A stretch of 64,000 nt of DNA from Candidatus Yanofskybacteria bacterium CG10_big_fil_rev_8_21_14_0_10_36_16 (GCA_002794035.1 PCXQ01000004.1:224265-288264); one strand, 5' to 3'; shown: positions 7,622-17,565, counted from the stretch's first letter. Made by a program: numbers and translations. The notes: generated by a model from the letters alone, not told the origin.

Positions 7622-8926
7622 TTAATAACCACGTAGCTTTTCTATCTTATGATGCTGTCTTATTTTCTCAAGAGCTTTTGCCTCTATCTGTCTTATTCTT
7701 TCGCGGGTAACAGCAAAAACCTTTCCAACCTCTTCAAGGGTATGCCCGATACCATCAGCTAATCCAAATCTCATTTCTAAAATCTTCTGCTCCCTAGGAG
7801 TTAGATCATCTATTATGTCTTTCAATCTCTCGCGCAATATCCTTCTCCCTGCCGATGTTTCCGGGGATATTGTTTCATCATCTGCTACAAAATCCGCCAA
7901 TGAACTATCCTCATCATCTTCACCAACAGGCGCTTCAAGAGATACTGTATCTTGAGAAATTTTTATAATATGATGAATTTTCTCAACATCCATACCCATT
8001 TCAGAAGCAATCTCATCAGGCAATGGCTCTCTACCAAGATCCTGCACTAAACGCCTGACCACCTGCTGATATTTGTTTATAGTTTCTACCATGTGCACAG
8101 GTATGCGAATAGTACGTGCTTGATCTGCTAAAGCTCGGGTAACTGCCTGCCGTATCCACCATGTTGCATATGTTGAGAATTTATAACCCTTTGTATAATC
8201 AAATTTTTCCACCGCCCTAGAAAGGCCTATATTCCCTTCTTGTATTAAATCCAACAAGGTAAGATTTGGGGATCTTCCAACATATTTTTTAGCTATTGAA
8301 ACAACCAGTCTGAGATTTGAAAGCATAAGCAATTGTCTGGCAGCTTCATCTCCGTTTTGTATCCTTTTGGCGAGATCAACCTCCTCGTCTCTTTTTAGCA
8401 ATGGATAGTTGCCTATTTCTCTTAAATACATCTGAACAGAATCAGTACCACCTGCCTTATGAAGCTCTTTTTCTAACTTTCTTTTTTCTTCAAAATCTTT
8501 TACAGCTTCCTGCTTAAATACTTTGGAAGTATCTACGATGTTTATATTTGCTGCATCTAGATGGTCATAAAGAAGCTCAAGATCTTGTATATTTTTTTCT
8601 ACATTAGGAAACTGATTCAATATCTCAGATTCAGTAATGAATCCTCTGTGGCGCCCCCTATCAATTAACTGCTGAATCTTTTCCTCTACAACATTTACCT
8701 TCTTAATCTTTGTTTTTGATTTAGTACTGCCTTTAGCAGAAGAGTTCCTCGAAGATCTAGTTTTTATATTTTCTTCTGAAGAGTGGGCTGTTTTTCTTTT
8801 GGTGGTTTTAGGAGAAGCGGTTTTTTTGTTTACTGCCTTTTTGGGCTTTGTTTTTGATTTGGTCTTATTGCCTGTTTTTTTACCGCCAAATTTATTATTA
8901 TTTTTTTTTGTTTGCTTTTTTGCCAT
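7622..8926 (-). CDS. rpoD: Primary RNA polymerase sigma factor (sigma-70)
   Basis: The primary sigma factor directs RNA polymerase to -35/-10 promoters. The 434-residue protein starts with a very Lys-rich disordered tail (1-75), then a region-1.1-like helical segment (IQQLIDRGRHRGFITESEIL), region 1.2 (DSVQMYLREIGNYPLL), region 2 (SNLRLVVSIAKKY, FSTYATWWIRQAVTRALADQ), region 3 and region 4 with its HTH (TLEEVGKVFAVTRERIRQIE). It lies 39 nt downstream of dnaG, a remnant of the macromolecular synthesis operon (rpsU is absent). No SD precedes its start. The many TATAAT-like boxes in the window fit this factor. Confidence 0.95.
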   Translation of the reverse strand: MAKKQTKKNNNKFGGKKTGNKTKSKTKPKKAVNKKTASPKTTKRKTAHSSEENIKTRSSRNSSAKGSTKSKTKIKKVNVVEEKIQQLIDRGRHRGFITESEILNQFPNVEKNIQDLELLYDHLDAANINIVDTSKVFKQEAVKDFEEKRKLEKELHKAGGTDSVQMYLREIGNYPLLKRDEEVDLAKRIQNGDEAARQLLMLSNLRLVVSIAKKYVGRSPNLTLLDLIQEGNIGLSRAVEKFDYTKGYKFSTYATWWIRQAVTRALADQARTIRIPVHMVETINKYQQVVRRLVQDLGREPLPDEIASEMGMDVEKIHHIIKISQDTVSLEAPVGEDDEDSSLADFVADDETISPETSAGRRILRERLKDIIDDLTPREQKILEMRFGLADGIGHTLEEVGKVFAVTRERIRQIEAKALEKIRQHHKIEKLRGY

Positions 8927-8965
8927 AAAAATAACGCTTTGTTTTTTATAAAGCGCTTGCTGTTT

Positions 8966-10774
8966 TTATTTTAACTTTGCAAGTTCGCCGGATAATTCGG
9001 TAAACTTTGCCACTAATGATGTTAGTTGCTCTTTATTGCCTGTTTTTTCGGTTTCCCTAATCTCAAAGCTTAAATCCCCTAATTTTTTTTGAATATTTCT
9101 CAATTTCGCCTGATAAATAAGTTTAGCAAATTCTTCTTTTTTTGATTCATCACTGAAATCTTTCCATATCTCCTCAGCTCTAAAATGCAATAAATCAACC
9201 TTTTTCTTTGTGTTTTCATTAGTATTTTCTTTACCGGATTTATTGTTTAGATAGTCTAATAATTCTATTAATTCATTAGACCAGAAATCATGTTTAAAAT
9301 CAACCCCCCTTATCAACTCCGGACTTAAACAGACAAGCTCAGCGATACTTTGTTCATAATGCTTAAACTTACCAATATCGCCTGTTTCTTCAGATCCTTC
9401 GTCATCATATTCATAATTTGCAGACGTTTCAGAAAATACAGGCTCTGCTATATTGTTTAATTCATTATAAATCAAATCTTCTTTGGTCTTAACCTTTAAT
9501 GCAAGCTCCGCCACCCAGTGAGCCTGCTCCACCTTGCTACTTATAGATTTTATAATGGGCAAAAGTTTTTGAGTAACCATCTTTTTGCCAAGAGCAGTTG
9601 CGGTATCGGCACCAGTTGTTACTTTTTTAAAGAAATACTCCATAAACGGTTTTGATTTTGAAGAATATTCTTCCCATTTTGAACCGTAAGCCTTAACATA
9701 ATCAGAAGGATCTTTTAATTTGGGATCGTCTATCGAAATGACTCCAACATTAAAATTCTGGGCAAGAGCAAGATCGACACCTCTTTGTGTTGCGATCTCC
9801 CCCGCCGCATCCTCATCAAAACAAAGATCTAAATTGTCAGTATAACGCTTTATAATTTTTAAATGACTAGCAGTTAAAGCAGTACCTGATGTGGCCACGG
9901 CATTACCAACGCCAGCTTGGTGAGACATCACAACGTCCATATTTCCCTCAACTGCCAAGCATTTATCCTTGCTTCTTATTTCCATTCGCGCCTTATCTAA
10001 GCCGTAAAGCAATCTGCTTTTGTCATATATTGGGGTTTGAGGTGTGTTTATATACTTGGCCACAGCTTCACCGCCAGAGGTGGGTCCACCTCCAACATCA
10101 AAAATCCTACCAGAAAATCCCACAACCTGACCGCTTAAATTAGTTACAGGAAACATGATCCTATTTCTAAATCTATCATAAATACCACTCCCAGACCCTC
10201 CACCTTGCCCATCAACATTTCTTTTAATGCCCATGCCTGATTTTGAAATCTCTTCCTCAGAATATCCTCGTGTTTTTGCAAAATTACTAAAAGAAGACCA
10301 ATCATCAGGAGCAAATCCCAAACGAAAATTTTTAATTGACTCGTCAGTCGTTCCCCTTTCGTGTAGATACTTCAAAACATTCTTTCCTGTGTTTGAATGC
10401 CAAAGTTGTTTTTCAAAAAATTTAGTTGCTAATTCAGATATCTCAAAAAGTATTGTTTTTTCAGATTGAAATTCCTTATATTCCGGTGTTGACTGCTTAA
10501 GTTCAACCCCAGCTTTTGTGGCAAGCATTTTTAATACTTCAGGGAACTCTAACCCCTCAATTTCCTGAACAAAGGTAAACATATCCCCGCCCTTTGAACA
10601 CCCGAAGCAATGAAATATTTGCCTTTCTGGGTTAACAAAAAACGAGGGGGTTTTCTCGTTATGAAACGGGCATTGTGCCTTATAGTTAATGCCTGACTTG
10701 TTAAGCTTTACATAGCCACCTATCACATCAACGATATCGAGGCGATCTTTAATTTTTGACACATTATCTTCCAT
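8966..10774 (-). CDS. dnaG: DNA primase DnaG
   Basis: DnaG makes RNA primers at the replication fork. The CHC2 zinc motif is complete (Cys35, His38, Cys56, Cys59 in QCPFHNEKTPSFF to IFHCFGC). The catalytic core follows with RFRNRIMFPV and YGLDKARMEI, and the TOPRIM acidic motifs appear as AVEGNMDVV and LCFDEDAAGE. The C-terminal helicase-binding part (about 430-602) is divergent. The length of 602 is usual. It sits directly upstream of rpoD on the same strand. A partial copy of its 5' end lies just upstream. Confidence 0.95.
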   Translation of the reverse strand: MEDNVSKIKDRLDIVDVIGGYVKLNKSGINYKAQCPFHNEKTPSFFVNPERQIFHCFGCSKGGDMFTFVQEIEGLEFPEVLKMLATKAGVELKQSTPEYKEFQSEKTILFEISELATKFFEKQLWHSNTGKNVLKYLHERGTTDESIKNFRLGFAPDDWSSFSNFAKTRGYSEEEISKSGMGIKRNVDGQGGGSGSGIYDRFRNRIMFPVTNLSGQVVGFSGRIFDVGGGPTSGGEAVAKYINTPQTPIYDKSRLLYGLDKARMEIRSKDKCLAVEGNMDVVMSHQAGVGNAVATSGTALTASHLKIIKRYTDNLDLCFDEDAAGEIATQRGVDLALAQNFNVGVISIDDPKLKDPSDYVKAYGSKWEEYSSKSKPFMEYFFKKVTTGADTATALGKKMVTQKLLPIIKSISSKVEQAHWVAELALKVKTKEDLIYNELNNIAEPVFSETSANYEYDDEGSEETGDIGKFKHYEQSIAELVCLSPELIRGVDFKHDFWSNELIELLDYLNNKSGKENTNENTKKKVDLLHFRAEEIWKDFSDESKKEEFAKLIYQAKLRNIQKKLGDLSFEIRETEKTGNKEQLTSLVAKFTELSGELAKLK

Positions 10775-10837
10775 ATGATTTACAGAAATTAATCCTGAAC
10801 AAAGCCGAATGGGTTAATTTTTGACACACTATCTTTC
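10750..10837. repeat. Imperfect 23-bp direct repeat duplicating the dnaG 5' end
   Basis: The sequence at 10750-10772, covering the first dnaG codons, recurs at 10815-10837 with 2 mismatches. Read on the minus strand, the outer copy gives AKDSVSKIN against EDNVSKIK of DnaG. It may be a duplication scar. The rest of 10775-10977 is an AT-rich divergent promoter region. Confidence 0.6.
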
Positions 10838-10977
10838 GCACAAGCAATATTTAATAGTTATTACTATACAATAACCAAAATATCAAAAACACTAGACATT
10901 TACCAGTTTATATTTTACAAGTTAATTATTTTGTGATATAGTATAAATAGCGATATTGAAAATAAAAGGAGAAGAAA

Positions 10978-11196
10978 ATGAGATATCCAGAATTTAAACC
11001 ATTACCTTTGCATGTAGTCATTATATGCATATTAATACCGGAATTTATTTTCATCTTAGATAAAGAAATAGAACCCTGGATGCTCTTGGCAGGCTTTTTA
11101 GGAGGTTTATCTTTTTATTATTTTATACTTTTACCTATTTTAAAATTTATTGATGGCTTGTCAGCAAAAGCATACAATAAAATATTTTCCCATTAA
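10978..11196 (+). CDS. Small two-helix membrane protein
   Basis: The 72-residue product has two membrane segments (about 10-27 and 35-54) with an acidic turn between them (DKEIEPWM). I do not recognise the family. An AAGGAG SD lies about 7 nt before the ATG, and TATAGT / TATAAA hexamers lie further upstream. A terminator follows at once, so it is a single-gene unit between two minus-strand housekeeping genes. Confidence 0.7.
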   Translation: MRYPEFKPLPLHVVIICILIPEFIFILDKEIEPWMLLAGFLGGLSFYYFILLPILKFIDGLSAKAYNKIFSH

Positions 11197-11200
11197 TAGT

Positions 11201-11225
11201 AAGCCCGCTTCAGCGGGCTTTTTTG
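11201..11225 (+). terminator. Terminator of the small membrane gene
   Basis: A 9-bp stem AAGCCCGCT / AGCGGGCTT is followed by TTTTTTG. Confidence 0.9.
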
Positions 11226-11269
11226 TTATACGGCGAGCCATGTACCAAAAACTCTAAATAAAAATTTTA

Positions 11270-12742
11270 TTATTCTGGAAGTTTTTCTTTGATTTGTGAT
11301 TTCTTAGGTTTTTGTTGGCTTAGCCATTCCCTGATAAATAGTGTGGCTCTCACATCATCTTCGTTGTATTTGAGAATTTTATCTTTTAATTTTTTATCCT
11401 TATTATTAAGCCAATCATTATACCAAACAACCGACTCCGCTCCCCCAGCATCTTCCGCTTCCCAATCAAAACCTAAATAACGGGCAACATCTTTTAAACT
11501 ATAAAAATACAACGGCAAAACAACGGAACGCGTCAATATTAAATGCAAATCAAATGCATTATCTTTGAATTTTTTTTCAAGATCCCGAGAAATGCCATAC
11601 CTTGCTGCAAACTTATTAAATACCTGCATCTCATAACTTGAATAATAATAAACAACAAAATCATCAAGTTCTTCCAAATATTTTAGAAAATCCTCCCACA
11701 TTCTTTTTTGATCATCTTTGCTGTCAGCCCAAAAATATTTGTATTCAGTCTTATTGCCTGTTTTTTGTAAGAATCCCCACAAATAATCAATATCGACAGT
11801 AGGGTCTGATTCAATATCAAAATGTATCTCGTTTTTTACTTCGGGAAATTCTGATTTTTGAACAACATAAAATTCATTGCTAATTAAAGCATTGGCCTGA
11901 CTTTGGAAACGCATAATCTTATCAAAATTCCAAAAAGTTAAATCACGCTGCAAATCATTTACATCAGTATTTGCAAGATCCCGAACTGTTTTTATGCCTA
12001 TATCATAAAGCTGGCGCTGATCTGACTGGCTTATTCTATAAACCAGTGAAACATCATCACAGTCCTTAGCTTCTGATTCACAAAGAGCATACCATGGAGA
12101 ACGCTTGCAGCCACTCTTCAAGAAAGGAGCGGGTTTTTCACCATTAAGTATTTTTTCAATTTCAGTAAGTGACATCTTAAACTGATCAACAAAATCATCA
12201 ACCAAAAATGACCTCTCCTCCCCTTCTGCATTAATAATGTAGGCATCTCTGGGTCTTACACCTTGAATACGCTCAAGTATTAAACTATAAAATACAAGCT
12301 GAAATTTATATTCTGTTCTTACTTCTGGACCAAGTTTTACATCATAAACCACATAATAATGATCTCCGAAGTTAGACTTAACATTTCGTCCTAACTCTGA
12401 CGTAGGACGTGCCTCCAAAAGATCGGGCATACCAACCCAATCCTCATCCATTAACACGCCATGATAAATATTCTTACCCTCTTTCATTAGTTCTACAGTG
12501 GCCAAGAAAGCCTCGTCGAGATCTTTTAACAAAGAAGGGTCAATTTCTTCAAATTTTTTCGAATTTATAAGTTCCTTTTCGTGATTTAAACCTCCCTTGT
12601 GGATCATATCAATCAAAGGGGGTGTTTCCTTTGTCTTCTTAAGTTCACTATAAATATCGTACCAAATCCAATGGGGGCACTGAAAAAACTTATAAAAATG
12701 TTCTCCAGTAATAACAAATTTTTTATCTTTAGATTTTATCAT
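11270..12742 (-). CDS. TM0106-family RecB-like nuclease with RNase H-like domain
   Basis: The 490-residue protein has two parts. The N-terminal PD-(D/E)XK-like region (about 1-260) has HFYKFFQCPHWIWYDI, YYVVYDVKLGPEV and a Cys/His-bearing GCKRSPWYALCESEA segment. The C-terminal RNase_H_2 (DEDD-type) region (about 300-480) has HFDIESDP, FVVYYYSSYEMQVF, NAFDLHLI and ILKYNEDDVRATL. Family members are predicted DNA/RNA nucleases; no pathway is established. It has no SD; TACGAT lies 7 nt before the ATG, which suggests a leaderless mRNA. Confidence 0.85.
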   Translation of the reverse strand: MIKSKDKKFVITGEHFYKFFQCPHWIWYDIYSELKKTKETPPLIDMIHKGGLNHEKELINSKKFEEIDPSLLKDLDEAFLATVELMKEGKNIYHGVLMDEDWVGMPDLLEARPTSELGRNVKSNFGDHYYVVYDVKLGPEVRTEYKFQLVFYSLILERIQGVRPRDAYIINAEGEERSFLVDDFVDQFKMSLTEIEKILNGEKPAPFLKSGCKRSPWYALCESEAKDCDDVSLVYRISQSDQRQLYDIGIKTVRDLANTDVNDLQRDLTFWNFDKIMRFQSQANALISNEFYVVQKSEFPEVKNEIHFDIESDPTVDIDYLWGFLQKTGNKTEYKYFWADSKDDQKRMWEDFLKYLEELDDFVVYYYSSYEMQVFNKFAARYGISRDLEKKFKDNAFDLHLILTRSVVLPLYFYSLKDVARYLGFDWEAEDAGGAESVVWYNDWLNNKDKKLKDKILKYNEDDVRATLFIREWLSQQKPKKSQIKEKLPE

Positions 12743-12749
12743 TATATTA

Positions 12750-12755
12750 ATCGTA
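12750..12755 (-). promoter_or_regulatory. -10 hexamer for a leaderless start at 12742
   Basis: TACGAT on the minus strand is separated from the ATG by exactly 7 nt (TAATATA). Confidence 0.45.
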
Positions 12756-12795
12756 TTATAAAAACAAATAAAATAAAAGTTGATTTTTTTACCAA

Positions 12796-12833
12796 AATAA
12801 TAAAAATCCGCATTTTTACGGATTTTTATTATT
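12796..12833 (-). terminator. Terminator of the cyclophilin gene
   Basis: A 15-bp stem (AATAATAAAAATCCG / CGGATTTTTATTATT) lies just after the minus-strand cyclophilin stop. Confidence 0.8.
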
Positions 12834-12847
12834 TTTATATTTTATAA

Positions 12848-13573
12848 TTACTGATTTTCAGGCAACTCAACACTTAATACTTCATCTCCTTTTTCTATTG
12901 ATCTAACTAAGTCCATACCATTTGTAACCTTGCCGAAAACCGTGTGAAGACCATTAAGATGTGGCTGATCTTTTATTGTTACAATGAAGAACTGGCTGCC
13001 GTTTGTATTCGGACCCGCATTAGCCATAGCGATTGAACCAACGGTAACAGGCAAAGATTCAAGATCATAATCATACTCATACCCCTTAGCTTCGAGTTGT
13101 GAAATTTGAGAGTCAGACAATCCAAATCCAGGTGATTTTGGATTTATCTCATCTTCAAAAGCATAACCGGGACCACCTGTTCCATCATTAGAAGGATCAG
13201 TATCTTTAGAAAGAGGGTCGCCTCCTTGAATCATAAAGTCAGAGATAACTCTGTGAAACTTTGTACCATCATAAAATCCCTGGCCAGCAAGCAACATAAA
13301 GTTGCCCACGGTTTTTGGTGCAATTGTTGGATAAAGTTCAAGTTCTATATCTCCCTTGGTGGTATTTAAAACTACTCTTACTTTATCGGGTAAATTTTCC
13401 TCGGTAACTGTTTCAATATCTCCGTTTTTATCTTCCATTTTTTCATCTATTTGGGCCACGGAACCGTCGTCATTTAAAGCAATTTCCTCTGATCTTTCGG
13501 AAAAAAACAAAAAATACCCGCCAACGACAGCTAAGACAGCCAAAAATATGGTTAAATATCCAAATTTAGTCAT
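12848..13573 (-). CDS. Membrane-anchored cyclophilin-type peptidyl-prolyl isomerase
   Basis: The enzyme catalyses cis-trans isomerisation of prolyl bonds, here probably outside the membrane. An N-terminal anchor (IFLAVLAVVGGYFLFF, residues about 8-24) and an acidic linker precede the cyclophilin domain (about 65-240). Motifs are FHRVISDFMIQGGDP, GPGYAFEDE, SIAMANAGPNTNGSQFFI and LHTVFGKV. The catalytic Arg (FHRV) and Gln (QGGD) are present. GATAAT lies 8 nt before the ATG with no SD. Length of 241 is normal for an anchored form. Confidence 0.95.
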   Translation of the reverse strand: MTKFGYLTIFLAVLAVVGGYFLFFSERSEEIALNDDGSVAQIDEKMEDKNGDIETVTEENLPDKVRVVLNTTKGDIELELYPTIAPKTVGNFMLLAGQGFYDGTKFHRVISDFMIQGGDPLSKDTDPSNDGTGGPGYAFEDEINPKSPGFGLSDSQISQLEAKGYEYDYDLESLPVTVGSIAMANAGPNTNGSQFFIVTIKDQPHLNGLHTVFGKVTNGMDLVRSIEKGDEVLSVELPENQ

Positions 13574-13648
13574 AAATATTAATTATCAAGTATGAATGCA
13601 ATACGCAAATAGACATACTTGAATAATTGTTTTATTTTAATAAACCTT

Positions 13649-14263
13649 TTATTTTCTAAGATATTTTTTAATGGGCAATAAAAAAATAGTGCCCAATACA
13701 GAAAAGAAAACCATAGAAATAATCAAAAAATTAAAACCTATTGATATTGCAATGAATCCACCTATAGCAGCTAGGGTAGCACTGGATAAATCAGTAAGTG
13801 TAAAATACACTCCCCATTCTGTACCCTCCTTGTGATTATCAATATGTCTGGTAAAAATTGCCACATAAGAAGGAAAGGTCATGGCTGTAAAAAACCCCAA
13901 AACAAACTGTATAATATAAAGCTGCCATGGCAAATTTATAACAAGATACAAAAGAGGAATTACCGACATCACAACACTTCCCCAAAATAAGAACATAAAA
14001 TCATCCTTTTCTCCTTTGATTTTATCAATAAATGCAGCAAGGGGTATTTGCAAGGTACTTTTGGTAAATAAATATACAGCAACTGAAACACCGACAACAG
14101 CAGCGTTACCCCCAATAATAAAATCTTCTATAAAAATAGCAAAAACTGGAGAAAAAAGACCCGCCGCTCCAACAAGTATCACATCGGATACAATAAGCAA
14201 CCTAATAACAAAATTTATATCTTTTAAAAAGTAATGTTTTAACGCTAATATTTTTTTGTCCAT
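13649..14263 (-). CDS. Half-length MFS-type membrane protein (six helices)
   Basis: The 204-residue protein has six membrane segments and looks like one half of a major facilitator superfamily transporter (AAFIDKIKGEKDD matches the loop 2-3 region). Full MFS proteins have 12 helices, so this may work as a homodimer or be a truncated relative. Its ATG overlaps the glyS stop (TAATG, 1 nt), so it is translated with glyS. Substrate is unknown. Confidence 0.65.
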   Translation of the reverse strand: MDKKILALKHYFLKDINFVIRLLIVSDVILVGAAGLFSPVFAIFIEDFIIGGNAAVVGVSVAVYLFTKSTLQIPLAAFIDKIKGEKDDFMFLFWGSVVMSVIPLLYLVINLPWQLYIIQFVLGFFTAMTFPSYVAIFTRHIDNHKEGTEWGVYFTLTDLSSATLAAIGGFIAISIGFNFLIISMVFFSVLGTIFLLPIKKYLRK

Positions 14264-15654
14264 TATTTTAGTTTATCTGAAAAGTAAGATGAAAGCTCAT
14301 CTATTTTTATTCTTTCCTGCTTCGCAGTATCTCTATCGCGCACAGTAACTGTACCGTCTTCCAAACTATCGAAATCAACAGTAACACACCACGGCGTACC
14401 TATTTCATCCTGAGCATAATAACGCTTACCTACATTTCCCCTATCATCCCAGACAGTTGTAAATTCAGAACTCAAATTATCAAAAATTTCCTGAGCCTTT
14501 TTAACAAGTTCGGGTTTATTTTTCAACAATGGAAAGACAGCGACTTTATATGGTGCAAGCTTAGGATGTAATTTCAAAACAACCCTCTTGTCATTGCCTT
14601 CTCCCTCTTCGTAATAAAACTCAAGCATAACCATGAGCATCAAACGAGTAAGGCCAAAAGTAGGCTCTATAACATGGGGGGTAAATTTATTACCCGATTC
14701 GGGATCCGTGTACTCAAGATCAACCCCAGAGTGTTTTGAATGATTTTTAAGATCAAAATCAGTCCTGTAAGCGAGTCCGAATAATTCTTTCCATCCTATC
14801 GGTGTCTTATATTCAATATCCGCAGTGCGGTTACTATAATGCGATAATTCTTCTTTTTCGTGCTCTCTTACCCTCAGGTTGTCTTTGTTGAAACCGATTT
14901 CTTTCAACCAATCCTGCTGTTGGGCAAGCCAATATTCAAACCATTTTTGCCAATCATTTTTTTCAATGAAGTATTCAAATTCCATGAGATCAAATTCTAA
15001 AGTACGAAAAGTAAAATTACCCGGAGTAATTTCATTGCGAAAAACCTTACCCACAGAAGCAATACCGAACGGCAGTCTTATACGAGTTGTATCAAGAACA
15101 TTTTTGAAGTTAACAAACATTGATTGAGCAACTTCCCCACGCAAATAAACAACACTTTTATCCCCCTCAACCGAACCAATAGAGGTTTGGAAAAGCAAAT
15201 TAAACTTTCGTGCCTTGGTAAACTCCCCTTTTGCTCCGCATTTTGGACAAGCAATTTTATGAGTTTCAATAATCTCTGACAATTCATCTGCAGATTTGCC
15301 TTCCACCTTCTGATCTGGCAAGGCATTTTCAATTAAATGATCAGCGCGGTGCCTGGTTTTGCATTTTTTGCAATCAACCATTGCATCACTAAAGCTCGAA
15401 ACATGTCCTGATGCTTCCCAAACTTTTGGGTTCATCAAAATAGCAGCATCTAAACCCACCATATCTCGTCGTGACTGAACAAACCTCTTCCACCACCAAT
15501 CCCGCAAATTATTTTTTAATTCCACGCCAAGCGGGCCATAGTCCCAAGAGTTGGCCAAACCGCCATAAATCTCAGAGCCGGGATACACAAAACCCCGCCT
15601 TTTAGCCAGTGAGGTTATTGTATCTATTAAATTGTTATTCTTTTCTTTGCTCAA
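14263..15654 (-). CDS. glyS: Glycyl-tRNA synthetase, alpha2 (eukaryote/archaea-like) type
   Basis: This class II enzyme attaches glycine to tRNA-Gly. The 463-residue single chain has the type-specific start RRGFVYPGSEIYGG, the motif 1 region, a CxxC zinc pair (VDCKKCKTRHRAD and ACPKCGAK), motif 2 (FRNEITPGNFTFRTLEFDLMEFE) and motif 3 (PTFGLTRLMLMVMLE). The C-terminal anticodon domain follows (APYKVAVFPL). The start is a TTG at 15654 with no SD; no ATG fits better. It follows the surface-protein gene at 15672 by 17 nt and overlaps the half-MFS gene, forming a three-gene unit. Confidence 0.95.
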   Translation of the reverse strand: MSKEKNNNLIDTITSLAKRRGFVYPGSEIYGGLANSWDYGPLGVELKNNLRDWWWKRFVQSRRDMVGLDAAILMNPKVWEASGHVSSFSDAMVDCKKCKTRHRADHLIENALPDQKVEGKSADELSEIIETHKIACPKCGAKGEFTKARKFNLLFQTSIGSVEGDKSVVYLRGEVAQSMFVNFKNVLDTTRIRLPFGIASVGKVFRNEITPGNFTFRTLEFDLMEFEYFIEKNDWQKWFEYWLAQQQDWLKEIGFNKDNLRVREHEKEELSHYSNRTADIEYKTPIGWKELFGLAYRTDFDLKNHSKHSGVDLEYTDPESGNKFTPHVIEPTFGLTRLMLMVMLEFYYEEGEGNDKRVVLKLHPKLAPYKVAVFPLLKNKPELVKKAQEIFDNLSSEFTTVWDDRGNVGKRYYAQDEIGTPWCVTVDFDSLEDGTVTVRDRDTAKQERIKIDELSSYFSDKLK

Positions 15655-15671
15655 TATATAAAAGATTAAAT

Positions 15672-17501
15672 CTAGTTTTCTTGAACAGTCCCACCTGCTT
15701 TATCTACTGCCCTTACAGTATTAATCAATGCCTCCCTTCTGGTAATTTCCTGACTTGTTATTGTGTCGCGCCCTGTAAATATCGTTTCTTTTAACAAATC
15801 GGCTGGCGAATTAATCTGGTTAATTGATGGTACTATTGATATCTGGAAATATGCCTCATAAGGAGGAAATGAAGTACCCACACCCCCCGGAACAGAGCCA
15901 ATGTCCCAGAAAATAGAATTGCTATTTGAATCATATTGAGGCAGAGTACCTGTTACATTTGAGCGAGTATTCCCAACCCACTCAACTCCGGGCAATAATT
16001 GTCCTGTAATTTCCGCGGGTGCTATCAAATTAACAGGATTGGCCACTGACCACCTTATTGTAAGAGTTGTTTTCTCGTCAACTTTAGGAGGCCAAGGACC
16101 TGAAGAACCCCACTCAAAATCATCAACATAAAGTTCTTGTCTAAATGAAAGATTGGTTGCAATTCTTGTCAGAAGCTCGTCTTCTGCGATCAAACGATCA
16201 ACGCCAAGATCGGGAGGAACATTAGTTGTCTCAATTCTAGGAGTAATTTTAACCAATGAATTTTGACTTCCTATTACTCCTCCTGGAAATTCTTCTTTAA
16301 GTCTTACCGTGAATTTAACAGATCCGGTCTGATTTGCTCTTAACACACCCAGCTGAGGAACAACTGAGGCATTCCAATAAACAGTATTTAATCTGCTGTC
16401 AAAAAAACCATCTGACTCAACTGATGTTAGATCAAACATCTCGCCATCAAGTTTTGCAGACAATCCCACGCCCAAAAGATCTCGGGTGGTATTGTTTTTA
16501 AATTTAATCTCATAACGCAAGGTTTCTCTTAATCGAGCAACATATTCTTCAACACCATTGACGGTAGCCGAAATAGACAAAAAAGGACTGGCAATAGCTG
16601 TCGAAGCTGTCACCCTCTCGAAATCAATATAGGTTTCCCCTTCTGGCGTGCTTACCTTTCTTCTCACTGTTGCTGATATTGTTTTGGAATCTCTTTCATC
16701 TCCAATCAAAATACCTGAGATGCTAATACGAGAACCCTCCCCCGCCCTCAGTCTTGGGATAAGCCAAACGTTTTCTCCTTTGTTATAAATTGGCTTAGTG
16801 GTAAACACACGAAAAGTATCCGGCAATTCAATCTCAATCAAGACATCTTCAAAATCTTCCTCTGTTTCGTTTCTATAATCTAATATATAGGAAACATCCT
16901 GACCGTTAACTGCAGTTGGCGGAGCAACCAAGGTCAAACTAATAGGCAAAGAAGTAATAGTGGTAGTGGTGGAAGCTTCTTTTGCTATTGTGGTAACCAA
17001 ATTTCCCGGCTGGAATGACAACACAGCCTTAACCTGCTTAATATTACCCCTGTCACCAACTATATAGGCAGTGAACTCTCTTTCTCCCTGCTCACCAGCT
17101 CCGATCTTCCCTATATCAATAACCTTGTTGTTAAGATCAATAATTTCTTCATCAACAATAACTATAGAATCGGCGGGATAAGTAAAAGTAAGTTTGGCAT
17201 CTATCAAATCTACCCTATTGTTGTTTTCATAAGAAACTTTATAAGTTACGAATTCTCCCCCTTTAACTTCACTTGGACCATCAATACCAACATTGACCTT
17301 GCTTTCACTAAAAGAACTCCTCCCAAGGAAGAAAAACAGTACACCAACTGCAACAATCAAAACAGCACCCGCTATCACATGCTTTATGCCAAACTTAAAA
17401 CCCCGTTTCTTTTCTTCTGAATTGGGTACTATTATAGGCTTAGGAATTGGAGTTACATCAAACCTTGGTTCTGAAATCTGATCTGAGCTTGGATTATCCA
17501 T
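15672..17501 (-). CDS. Membrane-anchored surface protein with DUF11-like repeats
   Basis: The 609-residue protein has a cytoplasmic tail (about 1-38), one membrane segment (HVIAGAVLIVAVGVLFFFLG, about 41-60) and a long external region of repeated beta-sandwich modules. The modules show the pattern GGEFVTYKVSYENNN, GQDVSYILDYRNET and LRETLRYEIKFKNNT, close to DUF11/COG1361 domains that build cell-surface stalks. No enzymatic motif is seen. It lies upstream of glyS on the same strand with 17 nt between them. Confidence 0.7.
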   Translation of the reverse strand: MDNPSSDQISEPRFDVTPIPKPIIVPNSEEKKRGFKFGIKHVIAGAVLIVAVGVLFFFLGRSSFSESKVNVGIDGPSEVKGGEFVTYKVSYENNNRVDLIDAKLTFTYPADSIVIVDEEIIDLNNKVIDIGKIGAGEQGEREFTAYIVGDRGNIKQVKAVLSFQPGNLVTTIAKEASTTTTITSLPISLTLVAPPTAVNGQDVSYILDYRNETEEDFEDVLIEIELPDTFRVFTTKPIYNKGENVWLIPRLRAGEGSRISISGILIGDERDSKTISATVRRKVSTPEGETYIDFERVTASTAIASPFLSISATVNGVEEYVARLRETLRYEIKFKNNTTRDLLGVGLSAKLDGEMFDLTSVESDGFFDSRLNTVYWNASVVPQLGVLRANQTGSVKFTVRLKEEFPGGVIGSQNSLVKITPRIETTNVPPDLGVDRLIAEDELLTRIATNLSFRQELYVDDFEWGSSGPWPPKVDEKTTLTIRWSVANPVNLIAPAEITGQLLPGVEWVGNTRSNVTGTLPQYDSNSNSIFWDIGSVPGGVGTSFPPYEAYFQISIVPSINQINSPADLLKETIFTGRDTITSQEITRREALINTVRAVDKAGGTVQEN

Positions 17502-17565
17502 TTTTATAAGGTTAATATATTTTTAGAATTTAAATATTATTATTAAACTAGTACTATATCAACAT

